From Deltaproteobacteria bacterium (GTDB taxonomy: Bacteria > Desulfobacterota > Binatia > HRBIN30 > CADEER01), in the NCBI GenBank assembly GCA_029262455.1, contig JAJCZJ010000031.1:124001-188000 (forward strand): a stretch of DNA of 64,000 bases, given 5' to 3'. A program made the position numbers and the translations under genes. Below the pieces are notes generated by a model. It was not told the origin of the DNA and searched no databases. It was given only the letters and a program-made list of their open reading frames with translations. This document shows, piece after piece, positions 18,890 through 27,877 of this stretch. Each line of letters starts with the position of its first letter. The stretch's first letter is position 1.

Positions 18890-19036
18890 CGATAGCTTCG
18901 GTGAGGCGGAGCATCGAATGACTGCGTGCGCGCTCAGAAATCCCCGGTCGCGCCCCCCGTTGAGTTCGTCCAGCAAATCGGATTGATTGTCGATCCTAAC
19001 AGTCTACAAACTGGATTCACCAGAAGGAGCCAGCAA

Positions 19037-19978
19037 ATGCCACTACCCGAGGATCTGCAAAATCGTATTTCGTCGCTCGTCGAGGACAACGACATCGTCT
19101 TGTTCATGAAGGGCAATCGCATGATGCCCCAGTGTGGCTTCTCCGGAAAAGTCGTGCAGATGCTCGACGGCCTCCTGCCCGAGTACCACACGGTCGATGT
19201 TCTCTCCGACCCCGAGATTCGCGACGGCATCAAAGAATTCTCGCAGTGGCCGACGATTCCGCAGCTCTACCTGAAAGGCGAGTTCGTCGGTGGCTGCGAC
19301 ATCATCAGCGATCTCTACAACTCGGGCGAGCTCCACACAAAACTCGGGCTCGAGGCGCCGAGCCGAAGTATTCCAAATATCGAGGTCACGCCGGCTGCGG
19401 CAGAGCGCTTTCGAGAGTTCCTCGAGCGCGCTCCGGACAAAGGCTTGGCCCTATCAATCGATGCCCGCAATGAACCTTCCCTCGGACTCGCGCCTCCACA
19501 GGGCAGCGAGATCGTCGCAGAATCAAACGGCATCAAGGTCTATATGGATGTTGGCACGGCGGCACGCGCCGAGGGAACGCGCATTGATGCGGTCGAACAA
19601 AACGGCGGCGTCGGCTTCAAGGTCGACGTTCCCAGCACCAACGCACCGGCCGGCGCGGCGCCGACCGTCAAGCAAGCCAGCGCGTCCGAAGTCAAGAAGA
19701 TGATCGGCGACGGCGTCAAGATGGCTTTCTTTGATGTTCGATCCCCGGAGGAACAAGCGATCGCGTCGATCGGCGCCCGACTACTCGACGAGGACGCCGC
19801 TCGCGAAATCGAGACCATGCCCCGAGACACCAAGCTGGTCTTCCACTGCCATCACGGCGGGCGCAGCCAGGGCGCGGCCGAACACTTCGCCAGACTCGGC
19901 TTTACCGATGTCACCAATATGGCCGGCGGTATCGATGCGTGGGCCAACGACGTCGACCCCAGTATCCCCCGTTACTAG
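19037..19978 (+). CDS. Monothiol glutaredoxin / IscA-like / rhodanese fusion
   Basis: 313 residues in three domains. Residues 1-105 are a Grx4-type monothiol glutaredoxin with the CGFS site at 33-36 and WPTIPQLYLKGEFVGGCD. Residues 115-205 resemble an A-type iron-sulfur carrier (VTPAAAERFREFLE ... GGVGFKVDVPSTN), but the three Cys that bind the cluster are absent. Residues 215-313 are a rhodanese domain with active-site Cys271 in HCHHGGRS. ATG 19037 has AAGGAG upstream. The bolA gene follows 12 bp later, the known partner of Grx4. Together they suggest iron-sulfur cluster or sulfur trafficking in the cytoplasm. Confidence 0.88.
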   Translation: MPLPEDLQNRISSLVEDNDIVLFMKGNRMMPQCGFSGKVVQMLDGLLPEYHTVDVLSDPEIRDGIKEFSQWPTIPQLYLKGEFVGGCDIISDLYNSGELHTKLGLEAPSRSIPNIEVTPAAAERFREFLERAPDKGLALSIDARNEPSLGLAPPQGSEIVAESNGIKVYMDVGTAARAEGTRIDAVEQNGGVGFKVDVPSTNAPAGAAPTVKQASASEVKKMIGDGVKMAFFDVRSPEEQAIASIGARLLDEDAAREIETMPRDTKLVFHCHHGGRSQGAAEHFARLGFTDVTNMAGGIDAWANDVDPSIPRY

Positions 19979-19990
19979 GGAACGCCCGCA

Positions 19991-20242
19991 ATGTCTGTCG
20001 ACGGTGGAACCGAAATTACAACTCGCATCAAATTAGCCATCGAGGCTGCGATTGACGACGCCCAGGTCATCGTCAAATCTGGCAGCCCCGGACACTTCGA
20101 GATCGATGTCACCTCGCAAGCGTTCGCCGACAAGTCGATGGTCAAGCAACAGCAACTGGTCTACGCAGCAATCAAAGACCTGATGGCCGGGGACAACGCA
20201 CCTCTGCACGCTGTCGACCGCCTGCGAACGAAGACACCCTAG
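19991..20242 (+). CDS. BolA/IbaG-family protein
   Basis: 83 residues with the BolA fold pattern: ITTRIKLAIEAAIDDAQVIVKS, then GHFEIDVTSQAFADKSMVKQQQLVYAAIKDLM. BolA proteins bind monothiol glutaredoxins and share a [2Fe-2S] cluster, through a His and in some members a Cys. Here the His in GHFEI and the late His (PLHAVDRL) are present. It is 12 bp after the glutaredoxin fusion gene, so the two are almost certainly co-expressed partners. Length is typical. Confidence 0.88.
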   Translation: MSVDGGTEITTRIKLAIEAAIDDAQVIVKSGSPGHFEIDVTSQAFADKSMVKQQQLVYAAIKDLMAGDNAPLHAVDRLRTKTP

Positions 20243-20243
20243 G

Positions 20244-20299
20244 ACGCGCTTCGCTCGCAGGCTTGCCGGACGAAGCGCGTGCCGGACGAAGCCGTCCGT
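20244..20299. terminator. Putative bidirectional terminator between convergent genes
   Basis: An inverted repeat ACGCGCTTCG (20244-20253) / CGAAGCGCGT (20271-20280) is followed by GGACG-AAGC-CGTCC and then GTTTCCCC on +. It lies between the bolA stop and the end of the convergent phosphatase gene, the expected position for a shared terminator. The T tract is poor. A short direct repeat (GCCGGACGAAGC) is embedded. Confidence 0.5.
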
Positions 20300-20304
20300 T
20301 TCCC

Positions 20305-21045
20305 CTAAGGCGTGAGGAGCCTCTCGCGCAGGCGCTCGATCTCCGCATCCTTCACGCCGGCGCCGACAACATATTCACGAACCGAGCCGAACTCATCGGC
20401 CATCTTTGCTAGAAAATTGACCATCGTCTCGGGCTCCGCGTGCATCGTGTCGGGGGGTAGCTCTTGGAACATCTTGCGATAACTCCGCGCAGCGGTGAGG
20501 CGCTCGATGATCGCGTCGAGATTGTCGCGTGATGCGGCGTAGTCGGCGACGATGATCGCGTCGGGGACACCGAGGAGACTCAGAAGGATTGCCGAGATGA
20601 CGCCGGTCCGGTCCTTGCCAGCAGCGCAGTGATAGACGACCGGTTCGTCGGAGTCGGCCATGATCCTCAGCACCCGGGAGATCGGCTCTTTCGCGAGATC
20701 CGCGAGAAAGAAGTAGCGTTCCGCCAACGTAATCTGGTTTGGATCGTAGTCGGCGCGCCGCTTCTCCCTGGTATCGCCATCAAAGAGAGGTAGGTGGTGA
20801 AACCGAATCGCTTCCTCGCCCAAACGGCCACGGCCATCCGTGTCGAGTTCGTGCGTCGATCGCAGGTCGACAATATCCCCCAGTCCGACCTCTTCGCGCA
20901 GCTTTGCAACGTCCGCGTCACTCAGCAGATGGAGACCGTCGCTGCGAAACAACTTGCGCCACACAACCGTGCGCCCGTCAGCTGCCGGATAGCCACCTAG
21001 ATCACGGAAGTTGAAACATCCCTCGAGTTCGATCGCTCGCTGCAT
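20305..21045 (-). CDS. Tyrosine phosphatase (Y_phosphatase3 family)
   Basis: 246 residues. The P-loop is HCAAGKDRTG (C-x5-R), preceded by FNFRDLGGYPAADGRTV and LFRSDGLHLLSDAD, the N-terminal signature of the bacterial tyrosine/serine phosphatase family typified by LipA/MptpB. It lacks a signal peptide. Such enzymes remove phosphate from protein tyrosines or, in some members, phosphoinositides. The downstream neighbour on + (bolA) is convergent. Upstream, 13 bp away, lies the nucleoside hydrolase gene on the same strand, so they may be one operon. Confidence 0.87.
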   Translation of the reverse strand: MQRAIELEGCFNFRDLGGYPAADGRTVVWRKLFRSDGLHLLSDADVAKLREEVGLGDIVDLRSTHELDTDGRGRLGEEAIRFHHLPLFDGDTREKRRADYDPNQITLAERYFFLADLAKEPISRVLRIMADSDEPVVYHCAAGKDRTGVISAILLSLLGVPDAIIVADYAASRDNLDAIIERLTAARSYRKMFQELPPDTMHAEPETMVNFLAKMADEFGSVREYVVGAGVKDAEIERLRERLLTP

Positions 21046-21058
21046 CAGCTCGCCTCAC

Positions 21059-22012
21059 TCATGACAGTCCTCGGAGTCGATCGACGAAAAATTCGTGAAA
21101 GCGGCTCGCATCGACAGCGGTTGCGCAGCGCATGTCGAAGGTCTCAGCCCCGGCCCTGCTGCGCTCGAAAGTGCGAAACAACCCCGCGTCGATTCTCGGC
21201 TCGATCTTCAGATCCTCAAAAGTGCAGAAGGATTCATCAAAGACACAGGCAAGCGCCAACGGATCGTGCAGAAAGGCGACATTCGCATCCGGTAGGCTCG
21301 CGTCGCCGCCACCAAATATCCGATACATGATCGGAGTCCATTCATCGATCGCCGCGACCAAAACGTCGAGCAGCGGACTCGAATCAGCGGCGATCTCGTC
21401 GCGTCCTCGCCTCGTCAACCAAGTGCGCAACGTCACGTCCCCGGTGACCAACCGGGTCGGGATGCCGGCCCGCAACACCTCTACCGATGCTTCGGCATCG
21501 GAGCACAAATTGTAATCGACTCCCCACGGTAGAACTCGATCTCCGTAGGCGATCTCGCGAATGTGACCACCCATAATCGTCAGCTGCTTGACTCTGCCCG
21601 CAAACGACGCGTCCCGCTGCAGTGCAAGCGCGACATTCGTCATCGGACCAACCGCGACGAGTTCCAACCCCGGCTCAGCACCAAATAGACGCAACAGCGC
21701 GTCGACGGCCGGCTCCTCTTCGACGCTCGGCACGTCTTCGTCGCCAAGGATGCCCTTTCCTTCATTGCCAAACCAAACAAAGCGCCCGACGTCGGAAGCG
21801 ATCGGATCGATGGCACCCGCAAACACTGGAACGTCCGGCCTTCCAGCGAGGTCCAGCAGCTTGCGCGAGATCTTTGCCCGAAAATGGGTGTCGCGGCTGA
21901 CGTGGGTCACCGCAACCAGCTCGACCTCGGGGGAAGCCAGCGCTAGCGCCAGACAAAGCGCATCGTCGACATCCGTGCCCATGTCTGTGTCGAGTACGAT
22001 TCTTCGCTTCAT
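21059..22012 (-). CDS. Inosine-uridine type nucleoside hydrolase
   Basis: 317 residues. The N-terminal RIVLDTDMGTDVDDALCL is the calcium-binding DTD-x-G-x-D-x-D-D cluster of the IU_nuc_hydro family, and LTIMGGHIREIAYGDRVLPWGVDYN contains the conserved middle region with the Asn of the active site. The enzyme cleaves the N-glycosidic bond of ribonucleosides. I chose ATG 22012, since an upstream TTG at 22039 has no better binding site. The next gene upstream is a broken kinase related to methylthioribose kinase, so this pair might salvage a nucleoside sugar. That is inference. Confidence 0.88.
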   Translation of the reverse strand: MKRRIVLDTDMGTDVDDALCLALALASPEVELVAVTHVSRDTHFRAKISRKLLDLAGRPDVPVFAGAIDPIASDVGRFVWFGNEGKGILGDEDVPSVEEEPAVDALLRLFGAEPGLELVAVGPMTNVALALQRDASFAGRVKQLTIMGGHIREIAYGDRVLPWGVDYNLCSDAEASVEVLRAGIPTRLVTGDVTLRTWLTRRGRDEIAADSSPLLDVLVAAIDEWTPIMYRIFGGGDASLPDANVAFLHDPLALACVFDESFCTFEDLKIEPRIDAGLFRTFERSRAGAETFDMRCATAVDASRFHEFFVDRLRGLS

Positions 22013-22087
22013 ATCGACGCGCAAGCTTTCACGAACCAACGGACTCTCGCAACAGCCCCAGTTTTTCGCGATGGTTTCGCGCCCGGA

Positions 22088-23106
22088 TCAGGCTACGAAA
22101 GACCTCTCGCTGCGAAAAACCGCCAACGCAAGGTCGATACACGCGAGCGCGGCTGAATCTTCTTGCATCACCGGCACACGGGCCGCCCCAATGGTACGCC
22201 GCAACATCTCGACCGCAGCGTAGCGATCGACCTGCACCCGGTCGCCGGCCGCCTTGGCGTTCCTGCTGAGGTAGGCACTCCAAACTTTCCGAGCGGTGCG
22301 TCCTCCACCGGCAACCTCCCCCCGCGCGACCGCCGGTAGAAAAACATGGGCAACCAGCGTTCCGACGTCGAAAGCCCGGTCTCCGACATGCGCGATCTCC
22401 GCGTCGAGCAACACCGGTCCCGAGGCGGCTAGCAGCACGTTGGAACTCTGCACATCCGCATGCACGAGGCTGCCGCGCGGCTCTAGATAGGATCGGTACA
22501 GCTCGTCGATTCCCCTGACCAGTTCGGAATCGGCACGTATCGACTCCGCTCTAGCTTCGACCGCCGGGGACAGGCCGAAGTCGTTGTCGCGAAATGGCAG
22601 TAAGAGAATGTGATCGCCGTGTAGTCGCCGCATCTGGTCATTCGGAAAGAGGCTGGCTTCGATACCCCGAGCCTCCGTCACGCTGTGAACACACGACAGG
22701 AATCGGGCCAACACTTCGAGATCCGCGTCGAGATCTGTGCCGGCCGCGAGGCTCTCGCCCATCCGGGGACATCCCCGATGTCTTGCAGAACCAAGACATG
22801 GTTCGCCTCGTCGAAGTGCAACACAGCCGGCAGCACACCGTCATCCGAAAGTGCCCCGGCGATCTCGAAGTAGCGCGCCTCGCAGCTCAAGCGCGCCGGG
22901 TCGGCCGAGTACTCTGGAAACTTCTCGAGAGCCGAGCGCGCCTGCTTGACGATCACCGACTTCGAGCCCGAACGGACGCGCCGCACCCAATTGATATTGC
23001 CATCCCCGGCGGGCTCGACGGTTAGCGATTCTCCGCGATCAAACAGCCCCGTATCGCCGAGGTACGGGACGACGCTCGTATCGTCCAGCAAGACCGGGCT
23101 GGCCAC
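22088..23106 (-). pseudogene. Methylthioribose-kinase-like phosphotransferase, frameshifted
   Basis: Two frames make one protein-kinase-fold phosphotransferase. The N-lobe (23106 down to about 22765) includes GDGNINWVRRVRSG, SVIVKQARSALE and the hinge VLVLQDIGDVPG. The C-lobe (22762 to 22088, another frame) begins MGESLAAGTDLDADLEVLARF and contains the catalytic SLVHADVQSSNVLL and metal site LLDAEIAHVGDRAFDVG. The pattern resembles MtnK more than typical aminoglycoside kinases. A one-base shift at about 22760-22768 (CCCCGGATGGG) joins them. Each half alone would be inactive. It is either a recent mutation or a sequence error; two coupled subunits is a weaker option because the break falls in the middle of the fold. 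Confidence 0.72.
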
Positions 23107-23118
23107 TTTCTCCCTTCC

Positions 23119-24225
23119 TCACGAAGAGAAGAGCTTGACGCGGGCCAGGTAGGCCTCGCGGACCAGCTCGACGTCCCGCATGAAGAGGTCAAACTCGTCA
23201 AAGACCAGAGCCTGCGGCCCGTCGCACAGAGCCTCTTCTGGCCTCGGATGGAAGTCGACGAGCACCATATTCGCACCCGCCACGACGCCCTGAGCTGTCG
23301 CGTGGTGGATGTCGAGCAGGCCGTCGGGAGCAACCACTTTCTTACCGACTGAGTGCGACGGATCGACGCAAACCGGGAGCCGGGTCAATCGCTTGACCAC
23401 TGGGACGTGCGCGAAATCGACAAAGTTCCGATGCGGATCGCCGAAGTTGGTTTTCATTCCGCGCAAACAAATGACGATCTTGGAATTGCCCCCTGACGCA
23501 ATGTACTCACAGGCGTTTAACGATTCATCGAGCGTGATGCCCATGCCGCGCTTGAACAGCACCGGATACTCCGTCTGCGAGCCGACCACTTTGAGTAGCT
23601 CGAAGTTCTGTGCGTTGCGGGTTCCGATCTGCAGCATGACGCCAGTCGGGTTGCCGGCCGCTGCGAGCGCGTCGTGAATTTCCTCGATATGCCCCTCGCT
23701 GGTGATCTCCATAGAGACGACTTCGATGCCGTATTTTCCGGCCAGCTCAAAAACAAACGGCAGACATTTCTTGCCGTGGCCCTGGAAATCATACGGACTC
23801 GTGCGCGGCTTGTACGCGCCCGCGCGGGTCGTCTTGATACCGCGCTCTTGAAGCAGACGAAACATCCGTTCGACGTTGTCCGCCGAGTCCACGGCACAAA
23901 GGCCGGGAAACACGTGGAACGTGTCCTGACTGAACTCGATTCCGCGGTACTCGAACCCTACGGCTTCCGATTGATCGTCGTGCCGGCCGATCGACCGGTA
24001 CTTCTCCCGAATCCGAATCGCCTTCTCGACGGCGGGGAACTCCTGGAACGGCTCCAGCGGGATCGACGCCGTCGATCCAAGCAAGTACACCTCGGTCAAG
24101 GACCGCGTCGCGCCTTGGATAATCCGGACTTCCGCCCGCACGTCCGGAAACCTCTCGGCCATCCGAACCACCTGCCGAACGTCTTCCGACTTCGGCTCCA
24201 CCTCCGCTTTCATTACAATGATCAT
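23119..24225 (-). CDS. 3-deoxy-7-phosphoheptulonate (DAHP) synthase
   Basis: 368 residues. A short N-terminal ferredoxin-like/ACT-type segment (MIIVMKAEVEP) precedes a type I DAHPS barrel with GAYKPRTSPYDFQGHG, VMLQIGTRN, PVLFKRGMG, VICLRGM and CVDPSHSVGKK, all conserved in the AroF/AroG-like microbial branch. It condenses erythrose-4-phosphate and phosphoenolpyruvate as the first step of aromatic biosynthesis. ATG 24225 has GGGAGG five bases upstream. The nearby cluster uses aromatic precursors, but housekeeping synthesis of aromatic amino acids is the simpler role. It lies 12 bp before the broken kinase gene. Confidence 0.9.
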   Translation of the reverse strand: MIIVMKAEVEPKSEDVRQVVRMAERFPDVRAEVRIIQGATRSLTEVYLLGSTASIPLEPFQEFPAVEKAIRIREKYRSIGRHDDQSEAVGFEYRGIEFSQDTFHVFPGLCAVDSADNVERMFRLLQERGIKTTRAGAYKPRTSPYDFQGHGKKCLPFVFELAGKYGIEVVSMEITSEGHIEEIHDALAAAGNPTGVMLQIGTRNAQNFELLKVVGSQTEYPVLFKRGMGITLDESLNACEYIASGGNSKIVICLRGMKTNFGDPHRNFVDFAHVPVVKRLTRLPVCVDPSHSVGKKVVAPDGLLDIHHATAQGVVAGANMVLVDFHPRPEEALCDGPQALVFDEFDLFMRDVELVREAYLARVKLFSS

Positions 24226-24279
24226 CAAGGCCTCCCGTCGCCGCACGATACCGCGGAAGCCGACGGAGTTCCACGCGAC

Positions 24280-24999
24280 TTATGACAGACCGATCAGACG
24301 CCCCAAGAACGCTGGCACCGCCTGCTCGACGCGCAGGATCCTTGACCCCAGATGAACAGGCTGAAACCCGATCTGCTCCAATGATTCGATCTCGTAGGGA
24401 ATGAATCCGCCCTCCGGACCAACGGCCAAGGTCACCGCTTCGCTCAGATCACAGGGGCAAGCCGTCTCGACCCCGGGCTGCCCAACCAAGCGTACGGCCT
24501 CTCGGCTAAGCTCGCGCAGATCATCCTCAACGAACGGCTTGAACCGCGGACACAGCCGAACCTGTGGCAACCGCGTGTGCCGCCCCTGTTCGAGCCCAAG
24601 GATCAGTTCCTTTTCGATGGCAGCGCGATCGAGCACCGGACTGCCCCAATAACTCTTCTCGACCCGCCAACTATTGATCAAGAAGATCGACTGCACGCCA
24701 AACGCGGCGCAGCATTGGAGTACCCGCCGCAGGACATGGGGGCGCGGCAAGGCCAAAACCAGCCGAAAGTCCGGTAATGCTGCCACCGGCTGATCGAGAA
24801 CGACACGCAGGACAATCTCGTCATTCGCCAGCTGCTCGATGGTCCCCTGACCCATTCCACCACCGATGACGCCGACCTGTACCGACGAGCCCACCTCGAC
24901 CCTCAGCACCTCGCGCAGGTGCGCCGCCCGGCGCCCGCCCACGGCGACCTCCCCCGTGGCGGAGACCCGATCCCGATCTGTGAGTAGGAGCAAATTCAT
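24280..24999 (-). CDS. rsmE: 16S rRNA m3U1498 methyltransferase
   Basis: 239 residues of SPOUT fold. An N-terminal PUA-like domain (GGRRAAHLREVLRVEVGSSV) is followed by the C-terminal knot with LAVGPEGGFIPYEIESLEQIGF and LGSRILRVEQAV, the RsmE signature that forms the deep trefoil knot binding SAM. It methylates N3 of U1498 in 16S rRNA. I chose ATG 24999 (MNLLLLTD) for family length; a longer frame runs to 25074. It is followed by the DAHP synthase gene 54 bp away and diverges from the barrel-fusion gene. Confidence 0.88.
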   Translation of the reverse strand: MNLLLLTDRDRVSATGEVAVGGRRAAHLREVLRVEVGSSVQVGVIGGGMGQGTIEQLANDEIVLRVVLDQPVAALPDFRLVLALPRPHVLRRVLQCCAAFGVQSIFLINSWRVEKSYWGSPVLDRAAIEKELILGLEQGRHTRLPQVRLCPRFKPFVEDDLRELSREAVRLVGQPGVETACPCDLSEAVTLAVGPEGGFIPYEIESLEQIGFQPVHLGSRILRVEQAVPAFLGRLIGLS

Positions 25000-25104
25000 T
25001 CGGCAGGCCACAACTAGGTTGCGACGGCGCGAGCCAATCTCTACGCTGACCCGTCCCCAGCCAACGAATGCCAAGAAACCGCGCCACCCAGCGAGATAGC
25101 CACT

Positions 25105-27795
25105 ATGCCAGAGCCAACTTCGATCATTCGGCGCAGACTTAGCAGTCCGGCCTGCTTCGCCCTAACGCTCGGGCTGATCGCCATCTGCGCGGTCTCAGCC
25201 GGCGCCACCGAGACCACGGTGCGCCCACAATACGACATCAAAGCAACGGTTTCGCTGCAGCCATCAACGGTTTACGGAACGGTCAGCGTTCAGTTCACAA
25301 ACCACAGCGACAAGACTGTCCGCGACGCTGTAATCTTCCTCTATCCAAACCGATTCTCAGCCGACAAACTCACCGACCTCGCCAGGCCCTTCATTCATCC
25401 CGAAGAAGAGTTCGACGAGGGATCCCTAACCATTTCGGAGGTCCTCGACGACGGATACCCGACAACCCAAGAACCAGTCGAGGGACTTCGGCCGGGGATC
25501 GCCATCCGGGTTCGGATCGCCCCTTTGAAACCAGGACAATCGCGACGTCTCGGCCTGGGCTTTCGCACCGAGATACCGCATCGATTCGGCGGCTTCGGGG
25601 AGTTTGAGAACCAACTCACGCTGCTCGGGGGATGGCATCCCTACCTCGCCGCGCTCGGCCAAGACGGCACCTGGCTCACGACCGGTTCGCCACCGATGGC
25701 CGACTACCAAGTCACCATCAGACCGACCACCGTCATGCAGGTTGCGCTCAACGGAACGTTCCGCGCAGGTGCGACGGAGTTCACCCACTCCGTGTCGGGG
25801 ACGCCGTACCTATCTCTCATCGCATCACCGAGGCTTCTCAAAGCAACCCGACAAGTCGGCGCCACCGAAGTGACATTGCTGCTGCGGCCAAAGCGCTTCG
25901 CCTTTCGCTTGGTCCCCGGACCCGACGCGGCCGGCCTCATCATGAATGCCGCCGAGGAAGCTCTTCTCGATGCACCGGCCGGAGTACCCAGCGCACCCCG
26001 GGAACTACTGTTGATCGAGGCCCCACTGCGCATGCACCTGATCGAGCCGAGCGAAGGGATGGTTGTCTTTTCCGATCGCCTCTACAAGACTTTCGGGCCG
26101 CTGCGTGAGTTTCACCGCGCCCATCTAGTCGAAGCGATCTATCAAGAAGTGCTGCGTCCGCGGCTGGCCAAACTCGAAGCTGCAAGCGACTACGGCTGGG
26201 TGGCCGAGGCATACGCACACGAGCTGGCGTCGCGCTACATGGATGCCCGAGAGCCGGAGCGCCGCCTTCTCACCGACTGGCTCGACATGTTTGACTTCCT
26301 GGCGGTCGTTGACCGATTCGAGAAAGTACCGAAGATCCCGTTCGTCAGCTCGTTTTTCCAGCAAACGCCGACCATCGATCCAGGTGACGAACGCATCATG
26401 ACGTTCAACGGTCCGCGCCCACCTGGGCGCATCATCTTGTCGAAGGTCCGTGATCTCGTCGGCGAGGATTCGTTCGACGAGATGCTCAACACCTGTCTGA
26501 CCGCCGATCGCCCGCTGCGCGCCTGCGCCTCCGAGCGATTCCCAGGCCAAGGAATCAACACGTTGCTCGACCAATGGGCAGCCGCTTACCCGACGCTCAA
26601 CTACTGGATCGAGGAAGTCGACTTCAACGAGCCGGATCCAGACAGCAACGGCAATCGCTACAAGACGACCGTGCAGGTTCGCCGCGAGTCCTCGCGGCCC
26701 GTACGAGAGCCAGTGACCGTCCGGCTGCGGACAATCGGGGGGTCTGAGGTCGACGTCAAGTGGAACGCCGAAGGCGAGGTCGCGCTGCTCTCGGAATCGA
26801 CCGACGATCGCGTCTACCAAGTCTACATCGATCCGGAAGAGAAACTGATCGAAACGCGCCGCGACGACAACGCTTGGCTGCCGCGCCTGGAAGTTCTGTT
26901 GGACGGAGCCGATATCGCCGTCAGTTCAACCCAGTTCGGTTTCGGCACCAACATCGTCTCGCGCATCTATCAGGACTACCGCAAAGACCTGGCACTGACA
27001 GCGACTTACACCAACCGCGGCGTCGGCTTCGCAGCCGGGCCACGCTTTCATTTCGGCGAACCCATCGACGTCACTCGCTACCGTCACAACCTGCACATGT
27101 TTTACTCGTACACCGCCCTCGATTCCGATTTCGATCACCTCGCACGGCCGAACTTCATCACCACAGGCAATACCGCCGGGCTCGGTGTCCGCTACGACTA
27201 CACCGACGTCTTCTACGATCAGAACCCAAGCCTGCAGCGCCAGCTGCGTCTCCACGCCGACTGGCACGACCGCAACCTCGGCAGTGACTTCGACTACGTG
27301 AGCTGGGGCTACAACGCTTCGGTCGTGTTCCCTGTCGTCACACCCCGTACCCTCATCGGATTCCAAGCGGTCAACAACTTCAGCCGCGCAGACGGCGACA
27401 GCGTCGTACCGAATCAAGGTCTCTACAGCCTCGGCGGCTCACGGTCGATTCGCGGCATCGGCTTCGGTGACAAGCTCGGCCGCAATTTGTTCGTCCTGCG
27501 CGGCGAGGTACGCCAGTCGATCTACCCCGAGCTCGACCTGAACCTCCTCGACCTCGTAACCCTGCGGCGAACCCAGTTTCGGGTCTTTGCCGACGGTGGA
27601 AACGTGAGTGACTCCGCCGGCAGAGTCTACGACCCGAGCGATTGGGCGGTCGGCGTCGGTCTCGGATTCGGGCTCGTGTACGAGGCGGCCGGGTTCTTCC
27701 CGGCAATCGCCTTCATCGAAGTCGCAACACGCGTCGACAAGAGCGATCAGATCGACGATGTACAGGTGCTCTTCGGCACCAAACAGTCATTCTGA
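25105..27795 (+). CDS. M1-peptidase-like domain fused to an Omp85/D15-type outer-membrane barrel
   Basis: 896 residues with a signal peptide (ALTLGLIAICAVSAGA). Residues 40-250 resemble the N-terminal beta domain of M1 aminopeptidases (YDIKATVSLQPSTVYGTVSVQF). Residues 250-520 match the helical catalytic region, but the zinc motif HExxH is lost: the site reads H340-LVE-AIY, and the later motif is WVAEAYAHELASRY. Residues 620-896 form a beta barrel of BamA/D15 type with LGGSRSIRGIGFGDKLGRN and a terminal aromatic (QSF) for Bam insertion. It is probably anchored in the outer membrane with a periplasmic, non-catalytic domain. Its role is unknown. It stands as a single gene. Confidence 0.75.
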   Translation: MPEPTSIIRRRLSSPACFALTLGLIAICAVSAGATETTVRPQYDIKATVSLQPSTVYGTVSVQFTNHSDKTVRDAVIFLYPNRFSADKLTDLARPFIHPEEEFDEGSLTISEVLDDGYPTTQEPVEGLRPGIAIRVRIAPLKPGQSRRLGLGFRTEIPHRFGGFGEFENQLTLLGGWHPYLAALGQDGTWLTTGSPPMADYQVTIRPTTVMQVALNGTFRAGATEFTHSVSGTPYLSLIASPRLLKATRQVGATEVTLLLRPKRFAFRLVPGPDAAGLIMNAAEEALLDAPAGVPSAPRELLLIEAPLRMHLIEPSEGMVVFSDRLYKTFGPLREFHRAHLVEAIYQEVLRPRLAKLEAASDYGWVAEAYAHELASRYMDAREPERRLLTDWLDMFDFLAVVDRFEKVPKIPFVSSFFQQTPTIDPGDERIMTFNGPRPPGRIILSKVRDLVGEDSFDEMLNTCLTADRPLRACASERFPGQGINTLLDQWAAAYPTLNYWIEEVDFNEPDPDSNGNRYKTTVQVRRESSRPVREPVTVRLRTIGGSEVDVKWNAEGEVALLSESTDDRVYQVYIDPEEKLIETRRDDNAWLPRLEVLLDGADIAVSSTQFGFGTNIVSRIYQDYRKDLALTATYTNRGVGFAAGPRFHFGEPIDVTRYRHNLHMFYSYTALDSDFDHLARPNFITTGNTAGLGVRYDYTDVFYDQNPSLQRQLRLHADWHDRNLGSDFDYVSWGYNASVVFPVVTPRTLIGFQAVNNFSRADGDSVVPNQGLYSLGGSRSIRGIGFGDKLGRNLFVLRGEVRQSIYPELDLNLLDLVTLRRTQFRVFADGGNVSDSAGRVYDPSDWAVGVGLGFGLVYEAAGFFPAIAFIEVATRVDKSDQIDDVQVLFGTKQSF

Positions 27796-27877
27796 AGCTC
27801 CACCGGTCCTTGACACTCCCGAGTATTCCGATTGTGTCGTAATCGCGGCTAATGCCGCGGGAGATTGATTGGAACCC

